Origin: an uncultured Clostridia bacterium
GTDB lineage: Bacteria; Bacillota; Clostridia; Oscillospirales; Acutalibacteraceae
NCBI GenBank assembly: GCA_947305635.1
Contig: CAMZEG010000002.1
Location: 1-39,278, forward strand
DNA length: 39,278 nucleotides
Direction: 5' to 3'
The notes below the pieces were generated by a model. That model ran no database searches. It was given only the letters and a program-made list of their open reading frames with translations, and was not told the DNA's origin. Below, piece by piece: positions 23,745 to 32,067 of the stretch. How positions within the stretch are numbered: position 1 is the stretch's first letter; each line of letters opens with the position of its first letter. The position numbers were made by a program, and so were the translations under genes.

Positions 23745-23772
23745 ATTATAATAGGAAAGCTCCGAAAGTCAA
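23745..23772 (-). promoter_or_regulatory. Promoter of the leftward phosphoesterase/MFS/GH63 operon
   Basis: On the minus strand TTGACT (23767-23772), 16-bp spacer, perfect TATAAT (23745-23750). Confidence 0.78.
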
Positions 23773-23802
23773 TGAAGAATCTATAAAATAATCAAAATTC
23801 GG

Positions 23803-23830
23803 TTGCAATTTTGCAATACTGCGGTATAAT
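23803..23830 (+). promoter_or_regulatory. Promoter of the rightward phosphoesterase/GH127 operon
   Basis: TTGCAA (23803-23808), 16-bp spacer, perfect TATAAT (23825-23830). A second copy of the self-complementary hexamer TTGCAA lies at 23811-23816, directly after the -35 box. Confidence 0.78.
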
Positions 23831-23869
23831 GAAAAGCGAGAAAACACACAGAAGAAAGGAAGGATTCCC

Positions 23870-24979
23870 ATGTCAAAAACGAAAAAGATCATCCTTTGCT
23901 GTGTCGCGGCGCTGGTCGTTATCGCGGCCGTCGCGGCGGCCGTCGTCTACAGCAAGCTTCCGCACGCTTTGAACTACCCGATCGACAAAATCGAACCCTG
24001 CGAGCACCAGGCCGTCAGCGTGGTGTCGAAGGACACGGACACCGTCACACTGCAGAAAAACGACGGCGGCGCGTTCCGGATTCTGATGTTCACGGACCAG
24101 CATCTCAACGGCGACAACAAAACCGGCTATAAGACCGTGGAGCGCATGATCGACGCCATTCAGCGCGAAAAGCCCGATTTGGTACTGGTCGGCGGCGACA
24201 ACATCACCAGCGGCATGAACCGTAAGCGCAGCGCCCAGTTCGCGGAGATCTTCGAACAGCTCGGCGTCTACTGGGGCGGCGTCCTCGGCAACCACGAGGG
24301 CGACAACCCGTATTCCATCACCCGCACGGAGATGGTGGATATCTTCTCGTCCCACGCGCACTGCGTGATGCTGCCCGGGCCTGCGGACATCGACGGCGAC
24401 TGCAACTACGTGATCCGCCTGCTCGACAAGGACGGCAAGCTTGTCAAGACGATCTTCTGTCTCGATACGTTCGACGAGATCAGCGACGAGACCGCCGCTT
24501 CGCTGACGCTCTATGACAAGAGAACGCCCTACGACGGCGCGCACGAAAACCAGGTGCAGTGGTACCGCGAAAAGGCCGAAGCCCTCAAAGAGACCGACGG
24601 CGACTACGATTCCATTTTGCTGATGCACATCCCCCTGCACGCCTATGACGAAGCGCTTGAAACCGAAAAAATGCTTTACGGCGATCAGCGCGAGGACATC
24701 TGCTCCACCGTCTATGACAACGGCCTGTTCACCGCGATTCAGGACGTCAGCGTCACGCAGATCGTCTTCTGCGGCCACGACCACCTCAACAACTTCGGCG
24801 TCCAGTACAAAAACGTGCTGCTCAGCTATATCGAGCCGTCGGGCTACGGCGCCTACGGGATGGACCGCCGTGACGCGCCGCCGTCAGACTGGCTGCAGGG
24901 CTACACCAAACTGGACCTCCTGTCGGACGGCACCGTCGCGCAGGATCAGATCCGCTACGCAGAGGTGTACGGCGACTGA
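23870..24979 (+). CDS. Membrane-anchored extracellular metallophosphoesterase
   Basis: 369 residues. An N-terminal helix (about 6-27) preceded by KTKK acts as signal-anchor and places the enzyme outside the membrane. Motifs: Asp76-x-His78 (FTDQHL), GGDN (108-111), GNHE (140-143), MHIPLH (about 255-260) and CGHDHLNN (about 304-311). All expected metal ligands are present, so it should be active on phosphate mono- or diesters. The ATG at 23870 follows GGAAGGA. Its stop overlaps the next start as TGATG. It leads an operon with a GH127-like protein, an EEP enzyme and an isomerase, and is divergent from a second phosphoesterase operon. Confidence 0.88.
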   Translation: MSKTKKIILCCVAALVVIAAVAAAVVYSKLPHALNYPIDKIEPCEHQAVSVVSKDTDTVTLQKNDGGAFRILMFTDQHLNGDNKTGYKTVERMIDAIQREKPDLVLVGGDNITSGMNRKRSAQFAEIFEQLGVYWGGVLGNHEGDNPYSITRTEMVDIFSSHAHCVMLPGPADIDGDCNYVIRLLDKDGKLVKTIFCLDTFDEISDETAASLTLYDKRTPYDGAHENQVQWYREKAEALKETDGDYDSILLMHIPLHAYDEALETEKMLYGDQREDICSTVYDNGLFTAIQDVSVTQIVFCGHDHLNNFGVQYKNVLLSYIEPSGYGAYGMDRRDAPPSDWLQGYTKLDLLSDGTVAQDQIRYAEVYGD

Positions 24980-26682
24980 TGGACAGATTTGAACGCTTCG
25001 ACCCGCGCGAAAACGCGCGGCTGGTGCACCACTACATCACCCACATGGTGGATGAAAGCGAGGACAACCTCCCCTACTGGCTGCTGCTGCCGAACAAAAA
25101 GCCCGCCGAAGCGGCGCATTGCCGCGTTGACGACGCGGAGCTGGTCGGCTCGTGGTACGAGGGCCTTTGCTGCGCGATGGAGCTGCTCGGCACACAGGAC
25201 GGCGACGACGTCAAGCAGTCGCTGCGGCGCCATCTGATGAAGTCCTGGGGCGAGCACGGGCTGCGCTTCTGCGAGCCCTACCCGTGGACCCACACGGTTC
25301 ACGCCTCGTTCCATGAGATGGGCTACATCCTCCCCGCGCTGAACAAAATTGTCGAGGAATACCCCGACGATAAAGAGGCCGAACGGCGCGCAAGCGAGCT
25401 GATCAGCGGCATGCGCAAGCTCGTGATCGAGCGCAAGGTGCGCACGTTCTGGTCGGGCGACTTCCCCGAGCCGGATCCCCTCTATGAGTTCCCGAACGAC
25501 GTCTATCTCAAGGACGGCGGCTTCGACCTTACGCGGCACACCGGCCGCGGCGAGCAGCCGATCCGCAACGCGCTGATGCTGCACGCGCTGGCGCGGCGGT
25601 ACGACCTGACGGGGGACAAAACGGCGTTCGACCTCGCGGTCGGGATGGCGAACTTCGTCCTCGGCCCATCGCGGTACTTCAACTATAAAATGGAGTTCTT
25701 CGGCCACGTTCATTCCGCGGTCTGGTTCGCCTGCGGTCTTGTCTATCTCGGCCGGCTGATCCAAAACGACACCTATATCGATAAGGGCAAGGCGATCTAC
25801 GACTACGTCCGCTCGCTGTCGTCGTCCTTCGGCTGGGTGCCGGAGTACGCACAGTGGCACCCGATGGAAGAGGAGCACTGCGAAACGTGCTGCGTGCGCG
25901 ACATGATTCTTTGCGCGCGGGAGCTGACCAAGTGCGGCTACGACTGCTACTGGGACGACTTCAACCGCTTCGCCCGCAACCAGCTGGTTGAAAACCAGAT
26001 CCGCTACACGGGCTACGTCACGGTCGACAACACAAAACCCGACGCGAACGGCATCACCTACCGAGATATCGACAAGCGGATGGTCGGCGGCTTTACGGGC
26101 GGGAGCGAACCGAACAGCATCTCGCTGCAGCGGTTCCGCTCGATCGCGGGCTGCTGCGTCGGCACCGCGCCGACCGCGCTCAAAGAGGTCTGGGACAGCG
26201 CGATCACCGAAGAAAACGGTGCTCTCATCGTGAACGTGCCGCTGGATAAAGAGACCGACGCGCTGTCTCTTTCGTCGGCGCTGCCGAACGAGGGCAGACT
26301 CACCCTGACGGCGAAGCGCCCCTGCCGCGCCGGCTTCCGGCTCTACGGCTGGATGGGCGACGATCTCACCTTTACCGTCAACGGCAAGCCTGCCGACGTG
26401 ACCCGCGACGGCAAAACCGCGATCGCAAACCTGAATCCGGGCGACATGCTGGTGCTGACCTTCCCGCTGGAAACGCGCGAAGAAAAAGAGACCGTCGCCG
26501 GGCGGACGTTCACCGTGCTCTGGCGCGGCTGCGACGTCGTGGACCTTTTGCCGCGCGGCGAACATGTCCGGCTCTATCAGCGCGACCGGGACATCCCGAA
26601 ATATTATCCCACGCCGGACGACGTGGTCTACACGGGCGCGGTCAACTACGGCCCGACCCAGCAAAAAGGAGGCGCGAAATGA
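24979..26682 (+). CDS. GH127/GH146-like protein (DUF1680 type), putative beta-L-arabinofuranosidase
   Basis: 567 residues. An (alpha/alpha)6-type barrel covers about 1-400 and a beta-sandwich the rest. The zinc-cysteine quartet of GH127 enzymes appears as Glu302-x-Cys304 in HCETCCVRDMI and the pair Cys392-Cys393 in AGCCVGTAP, matching in order and spacing Glu338, Cys340, Cys417 and Cys418 of Bifidobacterium HypBA1, where Cys417 is the nucleophile. There is no signal peptide. Overall similarity to classical GH127 looks low (for example HTGRGEQPIRN and FGWVPEYAQ in place of better known blocks), so the sugar may differ. The start is coupled to the phosphoesterase by TGATG, and the stop overlaps the EEP start by ATGA. 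Confidence 0.75.
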   Translation: MDRFERFDPRENARLVHHYITHMVDESEDNLPYWLLLPNKKPAEAAHCRVDDAELVGSWYEGLCCAMELLGTQDGDDVKQSLRRHLMKSWGEHGLRFCEPYPWTHTVHASFHEMGYILPALNKIVEEYPDDKEAERRASELISGMRKLVIERKVRTFWSGDFPEPDPLYEFPNDVYLKDGGFDLTRHTGRGEQPIRNALMLHALARRYDLTGDKTAFDLAVGMANFVLGPSRYFNYKMEFFGHVHSAVWFACGLVYLGRLIQNDTYIDKGKAIYDYVRSLSSSFGWVPEYAQWHPMEEEHCETCCVRDMILCARELTKCGYDCYWDDFNRFARNQLVENQIRYTGYVTVDNTKPDANGITYRDIDKRMVGGFTGGSEPNSISLQRFRSIAGCCVGTAPTALKEVWDSAITEENGALIVNVPLDKETDALSLSSALPNEGRLTLTAKRPCRAGFRLYGWMGDDLTFTVNGKPADVTRDGKTAIANLNPGDMLVLTFPLETREEKETVAGRTFTVLWRGCDVVDLLPRGEHVRLYQRDRDIPKYYPTPDDVVYTGAVNYGPTQQKGGAK

Positions 26683-27422
26683 ACGTTCTGAGCTTCAACA
26701 TCCTTTGCCGCGACTGGCAGCCGCGCGTCCCGCCGGTGACCGCGACAATCCGGGACACGGCGCCCGACCTCTTCGGGCTGCAGGAGGCGCATGCCGGCTG
26801 GATGGACGCGATCTGCGCCGCCTTCCCGGACTACGCTTACGTCGGCATCGGCAGAGACGACGGCAAGCGCGAGGGCGAGTTCGCCCCCGTCTTCTATAAA
26901 AAAGACCGGTTCGCGCTGCTGGACAGCGGCCATTTCTGGCTCAGCGAAACACCCGACCGCCCCGGCAAGGGCTGGGACGCGGCGTGCATCCGCATCTGCT
27001 CGTGGGCGCTGCTGGAAGACAAGACGACCGGCGAACGCTTCGCCGCGATGGATACCCATCTCGACCACAGAGGCCCCGTCGCCGCGGAACAGGGCATGGC
27101 GCTGATCCTGGACCGCGCGGCACAGTTCGGCGATCTGCCGGTGCTGCTGATGGGTGACTTCAACTCGTTCCCCGATTCCGCGCCGTACCGCCGCGCGATG
27201 GCCGCCGGTTTTTCGGACGCCCGGGACATCGCGCCCGTCCGCGACGAAATGTTCACGTTCCATAACTACGACGATCCGGACGACAACGCATTCCGGAAGA
27301 TCATCGACTATATTTTCATCAAAAACTGCAAAAGCGTGGATTCGTTCCGCGTTTTGACCGACCGGCAGGACGGACAGCTCCCGTCGGACCACTACCCCGT
27401 TTTCGCGGCGGTGCAACTATAA
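26679..27422 (+). CDS. Endonuclease/exonuclease/phosphatase (EEP) family hydrolase
   Basis: 247 residues, a full-length EEP domain. Motifs: Asn7 (LSFNILC), Glu36 (LQEAH), DTHLDHRG, GDFNS, then IDYIFI and the C-terminal SDHYPV that closes the active site. The family includes phosphodiesterases, sphingomyelinases, inositol phosphatases and nucleases; the small size and THLDH block are typical of bacterial phosphodiesterase-like members. No signal peptide is visible, so cytosolic. GGAGG lies just upstream within the GH127-like gene and the start is ATGA-coupled. The next gene follows after 11 nt. Confidence 0.85.
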   Translation: MNVLSFNILCRDWQPRVPPVTATIRDTAPDLFGLQEAHAGWMDAICAAFPDYAYVGIGRDDGKREGEFAPVFYKKDRFALLDSGHFWLSETPDRPGKGWDAACIRICSWALLEDKTTGERFAAMDTHLDHRGPVAAEQGMALILDRAAQFGDLPVLLMGDFNSFPDSAPYRRAMAAGFSDARDIAPVRDEMFTFHNYDDPDDNAFRKIIDYIFIKNCKSVDSFRVLTDRQDGQLPSDHYPVFAAVQL

Positions 27423-27433
27423 AGGAGGGCGCT

Positions 27434-28225
27434 ATGAGATACGGTGTCAGTTTCAGTCTGGATCTCCCGCAGCAGGTGCGGATGGCAAAGGAAGCGGGCT
27501 TCGATTACGCGGAATGCGGCTTCGGTTCGCTGTCGCGCGCGGACGACAAGGCGTATGCGGCGTACCGCGACGCGCTCAGGGAAAACGACATCCCCTGCGA
27601 AGCGGCGAACTGCTTTATCCCGGGCGATCTGCCGATCATCGGCACGGACTATGCCCGCAAGGAGATGCGCGACTATATCGAGAACGGGATGCGCCGCGGC
27701 GCGCCGCTCGGTCTGCGGACGGTCGCGTTCGGCTCAGGCGGCGCGCGTTCTCTGCCGAAGGGCGTCACATTCGCCGAAGGCTTCCGCCAGCTCGGCGCGT
27801 TTCTGCGCGACGTGGTGTCTCCGATTGCCGCGGCGTACGGCGTGACGGTCGCGATCGAGCCGCTGCGCAAAGGGGAATGCAACGTGATCCACACGCTCGA
27901 CGAGGGCGTGATGCTCGCGGCGCTCGCCGACCGCGAGAACATCTCCTGCCTCGCTGACGTTTATCACATGTGGGGCGCGGGCGACAGCTTCGACGATCTG
28001 CGCAGGCTGCGCGGCTGCATTGCGCACGGGCATATCTCCAACCCTGAAACGCCGGACAAGGCGGCCAAACGCACCTTCCCGCTGGACAAAAAGGAGTTCG
28101 ATTACAAGGGCTTCGTCAAGGCGCTGCGCGATGCGGGCTGCAAGCGCTGCTCGATCGAAGCGAAGGTCTACGACTTTCCGACGGAGATCAAAAAGTCGGG
28201 AGCGATTTTGAAAAATCTGCTGTAA
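27434..28225 (+). CDS. Sugar phosphate isomerase/epimerase-like TIM-barrel protein
   Basis: 263 residues of the PF01261 superfamily. Metal-site residues: Glu142 (AIEPL), Asp175 (ADVYHM), His200 (HGHIS) and Glu242 (SIEAK). The EPL and DxxHM pattern resembles ketose 3-epimerase / hydroxypyruvate isomerase-like members. AAAGGAGG precedes the ATG. It is the last gene of the operon and ends shortly before the repeat array and terminator. It would convert the sugar freed by the GH127-like enzyme or its oxidised form; the substrate is unknown. Confidence 0.86.
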   Translation: MRYGVSFSLDLPQQVRMAKEAGFDYAECGFGSLSRADDKAYAAYRDALRENDIPCEAANCFIPGDLPIIGTDYARKEMRDYIENGMRRGAPLGLRTVAFGSGGARSLPKGVTFAEGFRQLGAFLRDVVSPIAAAYGVTVAIEPLRKGECNVIHTLDEGVMLAALADRENISCLADVYHMWGAGDSFDDLRRLRGCIAHGHISNPETPDKAAKRTFPLDKKEFDYKGFVKALRDAGCKRCSIEAKVYDFPTEIKKSGAILKNLL

Positions 28226-28231
28226 GCGCAC

Positions 28232-28271
28232 AGTGCACAGTGGACAGTGCACAGAAAAGTCAACAGTCGAC
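28232..28271. repeat. Two short heptanucleotide arrays (AGTSNNY)
   Basis: AGTGCAC, AGTGGAC, AGTGCAC (28232-28252) and, 5 nt later, AGTCAAC, AGTCGAC (28258-28271). They lie between the isomerase stop and its terminator. The 7-nt period and AGT-S-N-N-Y pattern match the array at 1394-1414. Confidence 0.65.
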
Positions 28272-28276
28272 AGCTA

Positions 28277-28299
28277 AAGCCGCCTGCGGGCGGCTTTTT
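28277..28299 (+). terminator. Terminator of the rightward GH127 operon
   Basis: AAGCCGCC / GGCGGCTT stem with TGCG loop, followed by TTTTT (28295-28299). Confidence 0.88.
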
Positions 28300-28316
28300 G
28301 CGTGTTCAGTGTGCAG

Positions 28317-28352
28317 AAAGAGGAACCGAAGCGATTGCTTCGGTTCCTCTTT
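28317..28352. terminator. Terminator of the polyol-phosphate operon, bidirectional
   Basis: Perfect 16-bp stem (28317-28332 / 28337-28352) with GATT loop. It begins 11 nt past the stop codon at 28363 (minus) and is followed on the plus strand by a T/C-rich run. Confidence 0.9.
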
Positions 28353-28362
28353 TTCTCTTCTT

Positions 28363-30135
28363 TTACACTTCGACTGAGCCTTCCGTGTACTCCTTATGCT
28401 CGCGGTGGAAGAACTTTTCTTCCGGCTTGAGATCGAGACCGATCGTGCCGCCGGGGTTCATCAGGTAATCCGGGTCGAAGTAGTTCTTCAGCGTGCGGAT
28501 CACGCCGTATTCTTTTTCGCCGAGATACCCTTCCAGCCACGGGGCGAACATTTTGCCGATGCCGTGGTGGTGGCTGATTGCCGCGCCGCTCTTCTGGATC
28601 GCGTCGAGAATCGTCGCGTGGTAGCGGCGGAATTCCTCCTCGTCCTGCATCTTCGTCATAAAGATGAAGTAGAGGTTCGCGCCCTGCGGGTAGCAGTGGG
28701 ACATGTGCGTCGTCACGATCGTGTTCGGCAGCGCGTGGCACACCTCGCGCACCTCGCGGTGGACGCGCCCCATGTTGGACCAGTTGACCGTGCATTCGAG
28801 CGTGTCGATCATGTAGCCGAAGTCCATCAGCGTATCGCGCAGATACGGGTCGTTGAAGCGGCCCTTCTCCCAGCCCTTGCAGACAAGACCCGTCATCGGG
28901 ATCGCGCCGTATTTGCGGGCGATGCGGGAGATATTCTTTGCGACGTTCTTTGAAAAGCCCTTTTCGCCGTCGGTGAAGCCGAGGAAGAGACAGCGCTCAA
29001 AGTCCTTGTAGCCGATCTTTTCCAAAATCGGGCCGAGCGGCGTTTCGTCCACGTTGTAAAGATGCAGCATCAGCGAGGTCTCCTCCGGGTCGGACAGGCG
29101 GAAGACCGAGGAATAGCCGCATTCACACTGCATCATTTCGCGCGCGGCGTCCATCGCGATTTCCCAGTTCTTGAACATGTAGGAGAAGCGCTTGCGGTTT
29201 TCGGGCATCCAGCGGAAAACGCGCAGCGTCACCTCGGTCAAAACGCCGAAGGTGCCCTCGCTGCCCATCATGATCTGGTTGAGGTTCGGACCGGTCGCTT
29301 CGCGCGGGTAGTGGCTCGTTTCGATCTTGCCGATCGGCGTCGCGTACTTCTGCGACAGTACGATATCCGCGATCGTGCCGTAGTAGGTGCTGTTCTGGCC
29401 CGCGCCGCGCGTAACCGTCCAGCCGCCGACCGAGGAATACTCGAACGACTGCGGGAAGTGGCCGCAGGTGTAGGCGCGCTTCGCGCCGAAGAGAGTCTGC
29501 GCGTTCTGCAGCGTTTCTTCCAGCTTCGGGCCGGACATGCCCGCCTGCACGGTGATGGTCTGGTCGGTCTCGTTGAACGAAATCACCTTGTTGAAGTTGC
29601 GGCGCATATCGAGCGAGACGCCGCCCTTGATCGGTTCCACGCCGCGGGTGACGGAGGAGCCGCCGCCGTAAACATAGAGCGGGAGTTTATGCTCGGTCAC
29701 ATAGGCGACGATTTTCTCGATCTGCTCGCTCGTTTCGGGGAAGACGACGAGGTCGGGCAGAGAGTCGAACCGGCGGTGCCGCATCCGCAGCAGGTCGTAC
29801 ATCGTCTGCCCATAGGCGACGGCGAGCCGATCGTAGTCGCTTTGCGACACGTTCTCTTCCCCGACGATCGCGGCGATCGCGGCGACATGCGCGGGGTCGA
29901 TCTGCGGCGCGTGCTCCGGGCCGAGGGTCACCGGCTCCATGCCGATATCGTCGTTGTACTGCTTAAAGTCGTCGTCCGAGAGGTTGCAGCGGGTTTTCAC
30001 ATAATTATAGAGGCTCTCTTTGGGATACTTGAAGAAGTCCGGATCGCCCCAGCGGAAGATGGAGCGGAAGCTGTTTTCGGGCGCCCGTTCCAGCACCCAG
30101 TTCGGCTCAAAGCCGCGGTACGGTTTCGTGCTCAT
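28363..30135 (-). CDS. AGPS-like FAD-linked oxidase/synthase
   Basis: 590 residues. The PCMH-type FAD domain shows PETSEQIEKIVAYV (133-146), YGGGSSVTRG (156-165) and GHFPQSFEYSSVGGWTVTRGAG (225-246); then MMGSEGTFGVLTEV. The C-terminal part has THMSHCYPQGANLYF and SHHHGIGKM, the histidine cluster of alkyl-dihydroxyacetonephosphate synthase, and PDYLMNPGG. By sequence it is closest to AGPS, which swaps an acyl for an alkyl chain on DHAP in ether-lipid synthesis. In this operon, with a GlpA-like dehydrogenase and FGGY kinase, it could equally be a dehydrogenase of a polyol or its phosphate. No acyl-DHAP-forming gene is nearby. The start is ATGA-coupled to the kinase. No signal peptide. Confidence 0.82.
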   Translation of the reverse strand: MSTKPYRGFEPNWVLERAPENSFRSIFRWGDPDFFKYPKESLYNYVKTRCNLSDDDFKQYNDDIGMEPVTLGPEHAPQIDPAHVAAIAAIVGEENVSQSDYDRLAVAYGQTMYDLLRMRHRRFDSLPDLVVFPETSEQIEKIVAYVTEHKLPLYVYGGGSSVTRGVEPIKGGVSLDMRRNFNKVISFNETDQTITVQAGMSGPKLEETLQNAQTLFGAKRAYTCGHFPQSFEYSSVGGWTVTRGAGQNSTYYGTIADIVLSQKYATPIGKIETSHYPREATGPNLNQIMMGSEGTFGVLTEVTLRVFRWMPENRKRFSYMFKNWEIAMDAAREMMQCECGYSSVFRLSDPEETSLMLHLYNVDETPLGPILEKIGYKDFERCLFLGFTDGEKGFSKNVAKNISRIARKYGAIPMTGLVCKGWEKGRFNDPYLRDTLMDFGYMIDTLECTVNWSNMGRVHREVREVCHALPNTIVTTHMSHCYPQGANLYFIFMTKMQDEEEFRRYHATILDAIQKSGAAISHHHGIGKMFAPWLEGYLGEKEYGVIRTLKNYFDPDYLMNPGGTIGLDLKPEEKFFHREHKEYTEGSVEV

Positions 30136-31688
30136 TGCGTGTCCCTCCTGTTGATCTCTGCGATGGATTTATCGATCGGCCGCAGCCGCGCGGGCAGCCG
30201 GCTGTAGATCTTTTCGTAGCAGTCCATGTAGCGTTCGTGCTCTTCCTGCCGCGGGGCAAAGGTGTCCTTCGGCTGGACCATGTGCGCGATCGCGTCGTCG
30301 TAATCGGCGAAGACGCCCTTCGCGACAAAGGCGACCATCGCCGCGCCGATCGCGCTCGCCTCGTGGGTCTGGATCCGGCTGACCGGCAGCCCGAAAAGGT
30401 CGGCGGCAATCTGGCAGACAACGTCGCTGCGCGCGCCGCCGCCGCCCGCATACAGCACGCGGACTTTTTGCTTCGAGCGCTTTTCCATTGTGGAAAGCCC
30501 GTGGTACAGTTCCAGCAATATGCCCTCGATGATCGCGCGGTAGAGGTGGTAGCGCGTGTGGTAATCGGCAAAGCCGACAATCGCGCCGCGGGCGTTCGGG
30601 TTCGTGATCCCCGGCGTCCAGAACGGCTGCAGCAGCAGACCGCCGCTGCCCGGCTCAATGTCTTTGATCTGTTCGTCAAGATACTGCTCGGGAGAGATGC
30701 CGCATTTTTCGGCTTCGCGTTTGTCGGCGGCGCCGAATTCCCGGATGAACCACGAAAGCATCCAGAAGCCGCGGAACACCTCGAACTCGGGGTTGTACAA
30801 ATCGTTCGGCACGGCGGGATAGGCCGGCATGAACGGCTGCGGCTCAAAGTAGTCCTTCACCGCCATCTGCAGCGTGGCGGTCGTCCCGAACGAGACCGCG
30901 GCGCGGTCGGGATGCACGACGGAAAGGCCGAGCGTCTCGCAGCCCTTGTCGGAGCCGGCGGCGATCAGCGGGATCCCCGCGGGAATGCCGGTCTTTTCGC
31001 TCGCCTCTTTTGTGATCGGGCCGATCGTCTCGCCCGAGGGCACGAGGTCGCAAAGCTTTTCTTTCGGCACATCGCACACGCAGCGGGACAGCTCCTTTTC
31101 GCCCATCCAGCGGCGGTTCTTGTAATCGAACGGCACATGGCCGATCATATTGGCGACGGAATCGACCAGCTTACCCGTCAGCTTGTAATGGAGATAGGCT
31201 GGCAGCATGACGTATTTTGCGGTCTTGTCCCAGGTTTCCGGCTCGTTTTGCATCAGCCAGTTCGCCGCCGTGGCGCGGTAGAGGATTTTGACTGCCTCCC
31301 CCATCCCGACGAGGGAGAACAGCGCCGCTTTGAGCGGCGGGATCTGCCCCTTGTCGTCCGCGCACCGCTCGTCGAGCCAGAGGATGATGTCGCGCAGCGG
31401 GCGGTTCTCTTCGTCGAGACACAGCACCGTGTCGCGGATGCAGGTCAGCGAGACCGCGACGATGCGGTCGAGCTTATCTCTGTTGCGCGCGAGCAGCGTT
31501 TTCGACAGCGCGGCGATCGCGTCAAAGTAGAAGTCGGGCGTCTGCTCCGCCCAGCCGGGCTGTTTGGAAAAATAGGGCGTTTCGTAAACCTGCTGCGCCT
31601 TGTCCTCGAAGCCGCCGGTCTCGTTGACCAGCAGGCACCGCGCGCTCTGGGTGCCGATATCAAAGGTCAGCACAAGCGGATGTTCCAT
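30132..31688 (-). CDS. FGGY-family carbohydrate kinase
   Basis: 518 residues, both FGGY halves present. The N-terminal ATP-site strand TFDIGTQSARC is at 8-18, GSDKGCETLGL in the middle, SFGTTATLQ at the second phosphate loop, and GGGGARSDVVCQIAADLFGLPV and EASAIGAAM in the C-terminal half. It differs from classic glycerol kinase in the absence of the usual SRQTT-type motifs, so it may phosphorylate glycerol, another polyol or a ketose. The ATG at 31688 follows AAAGGAG and lies 29 nt inside the end of the DUF1667 gene. It is cytosolic and fourth in a five-gene operon. Confidence 0.9.
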   Translation of the reverse strand: MEHPLVLTFDIGTQSARCLLVNETGGFEDKAQQVYETPYFSKQPGWAEQTPDFYFDAIAALSKTLLARNRDKLDRIVAVSLTCIRDTVLCLDEENRPLRDIILWLDERCADDKGQIPPLKAALFSLVGMGEAVKILYRATAANWLMQNEPETWDKTAKYVMLPAYLHYKLTGKLVDSVANMIGHVPFDYKNRRWMGEKELSRCVCDVPKEKLCDLVPSGETIGPITKEASEKTGIPAGIPLIAAGSDKGCETLGLSVVHPDRAAVSFGTTATLQMAVKDYFEPQPFMPAYPAVPNDLYNPEFEVFRGFWMLSWFIREFGAADKREAEKCGISPEQYLDEQIKDIEPGSGGLLLQPFWTPGITNPNARGAIVGFADYHTRYHLYRAIIEGILLELYHGLSTMEKRSKQKVRVLYAGGGGARSDVVCQIAADLFGLPVSRIQTHEASAIGAAMVAFVAKGVFADYDDAIAHMVQPKDTFAPRQEEHERYMDCYEKIYSRLPARLRPIDKSIAEINRRDTQ

Positions 31689-32067
31689 CGTTTTTTCTCC
31701 TTTCGCTTTCCGTTTCGTTTAACACATTGCTCGTCACGATCACGTCCGCGCCGAGACCGAGCGCATTTTCCAATACGATATCGCCGCGCCCGAGCCGCGT
31801 TCTGACCGTCGTGCGGCTGATCTCCCGCATCACGTCGAAGATTTTGTCTTTCGGGATCTCCTTCGATATGCGCACGGGCAGCACCGGCACGTCGGGAAAG
31901 GCGGTGCGCACCGTGGTGCAGACCGTGCGGCGCGGGTCGCGCACCTCGCTTTCGGCAAAGGCGGCGCCGCGCTTGCAGCCGTTGCCGGTGATCTGCAGGT
32001 TGCCGTTTTCCTCGGCGATCCGCATCCGGCAGCCGCGCGGGCAGACGATACAAACCAGTTCCTTCAT
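31660..32067 (-). CDS. DUF1667 protein with cysteine cluster
   Basis: 135 residues. The N-terminus has Cys6-x2-Cys9-x3-Cys13 and Cys31 (GCKRG), which probably bind an Fe-S cluster or zinc. DUF1667 proteins are regularly encoded beside GlpA-like and FAD oxidoreductases in Firmicutes and Thermotogae, where they are thought to take the place of the GlpC-type subunit. The ATG overlaps the upstream stop as ATGA. The last 15 residues, rich in polar amino acids, are encoded over the kinase ribosome binding site and start codon, so the tail may be a by-product of gene overlap. Confidence 0.88.
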   Translation of the reverse strand: MKELVCIVCPRGCRMRIAEENGNLQITGNGCKRGAAFAESEVRDPRRTVCTTVRTAFPDVPVLPVRISKEIPKDKIFDVMREISRTTVRTRLGRGDIVLENALGLGADVIVTSNVLNETESERRKNDGTSACADL

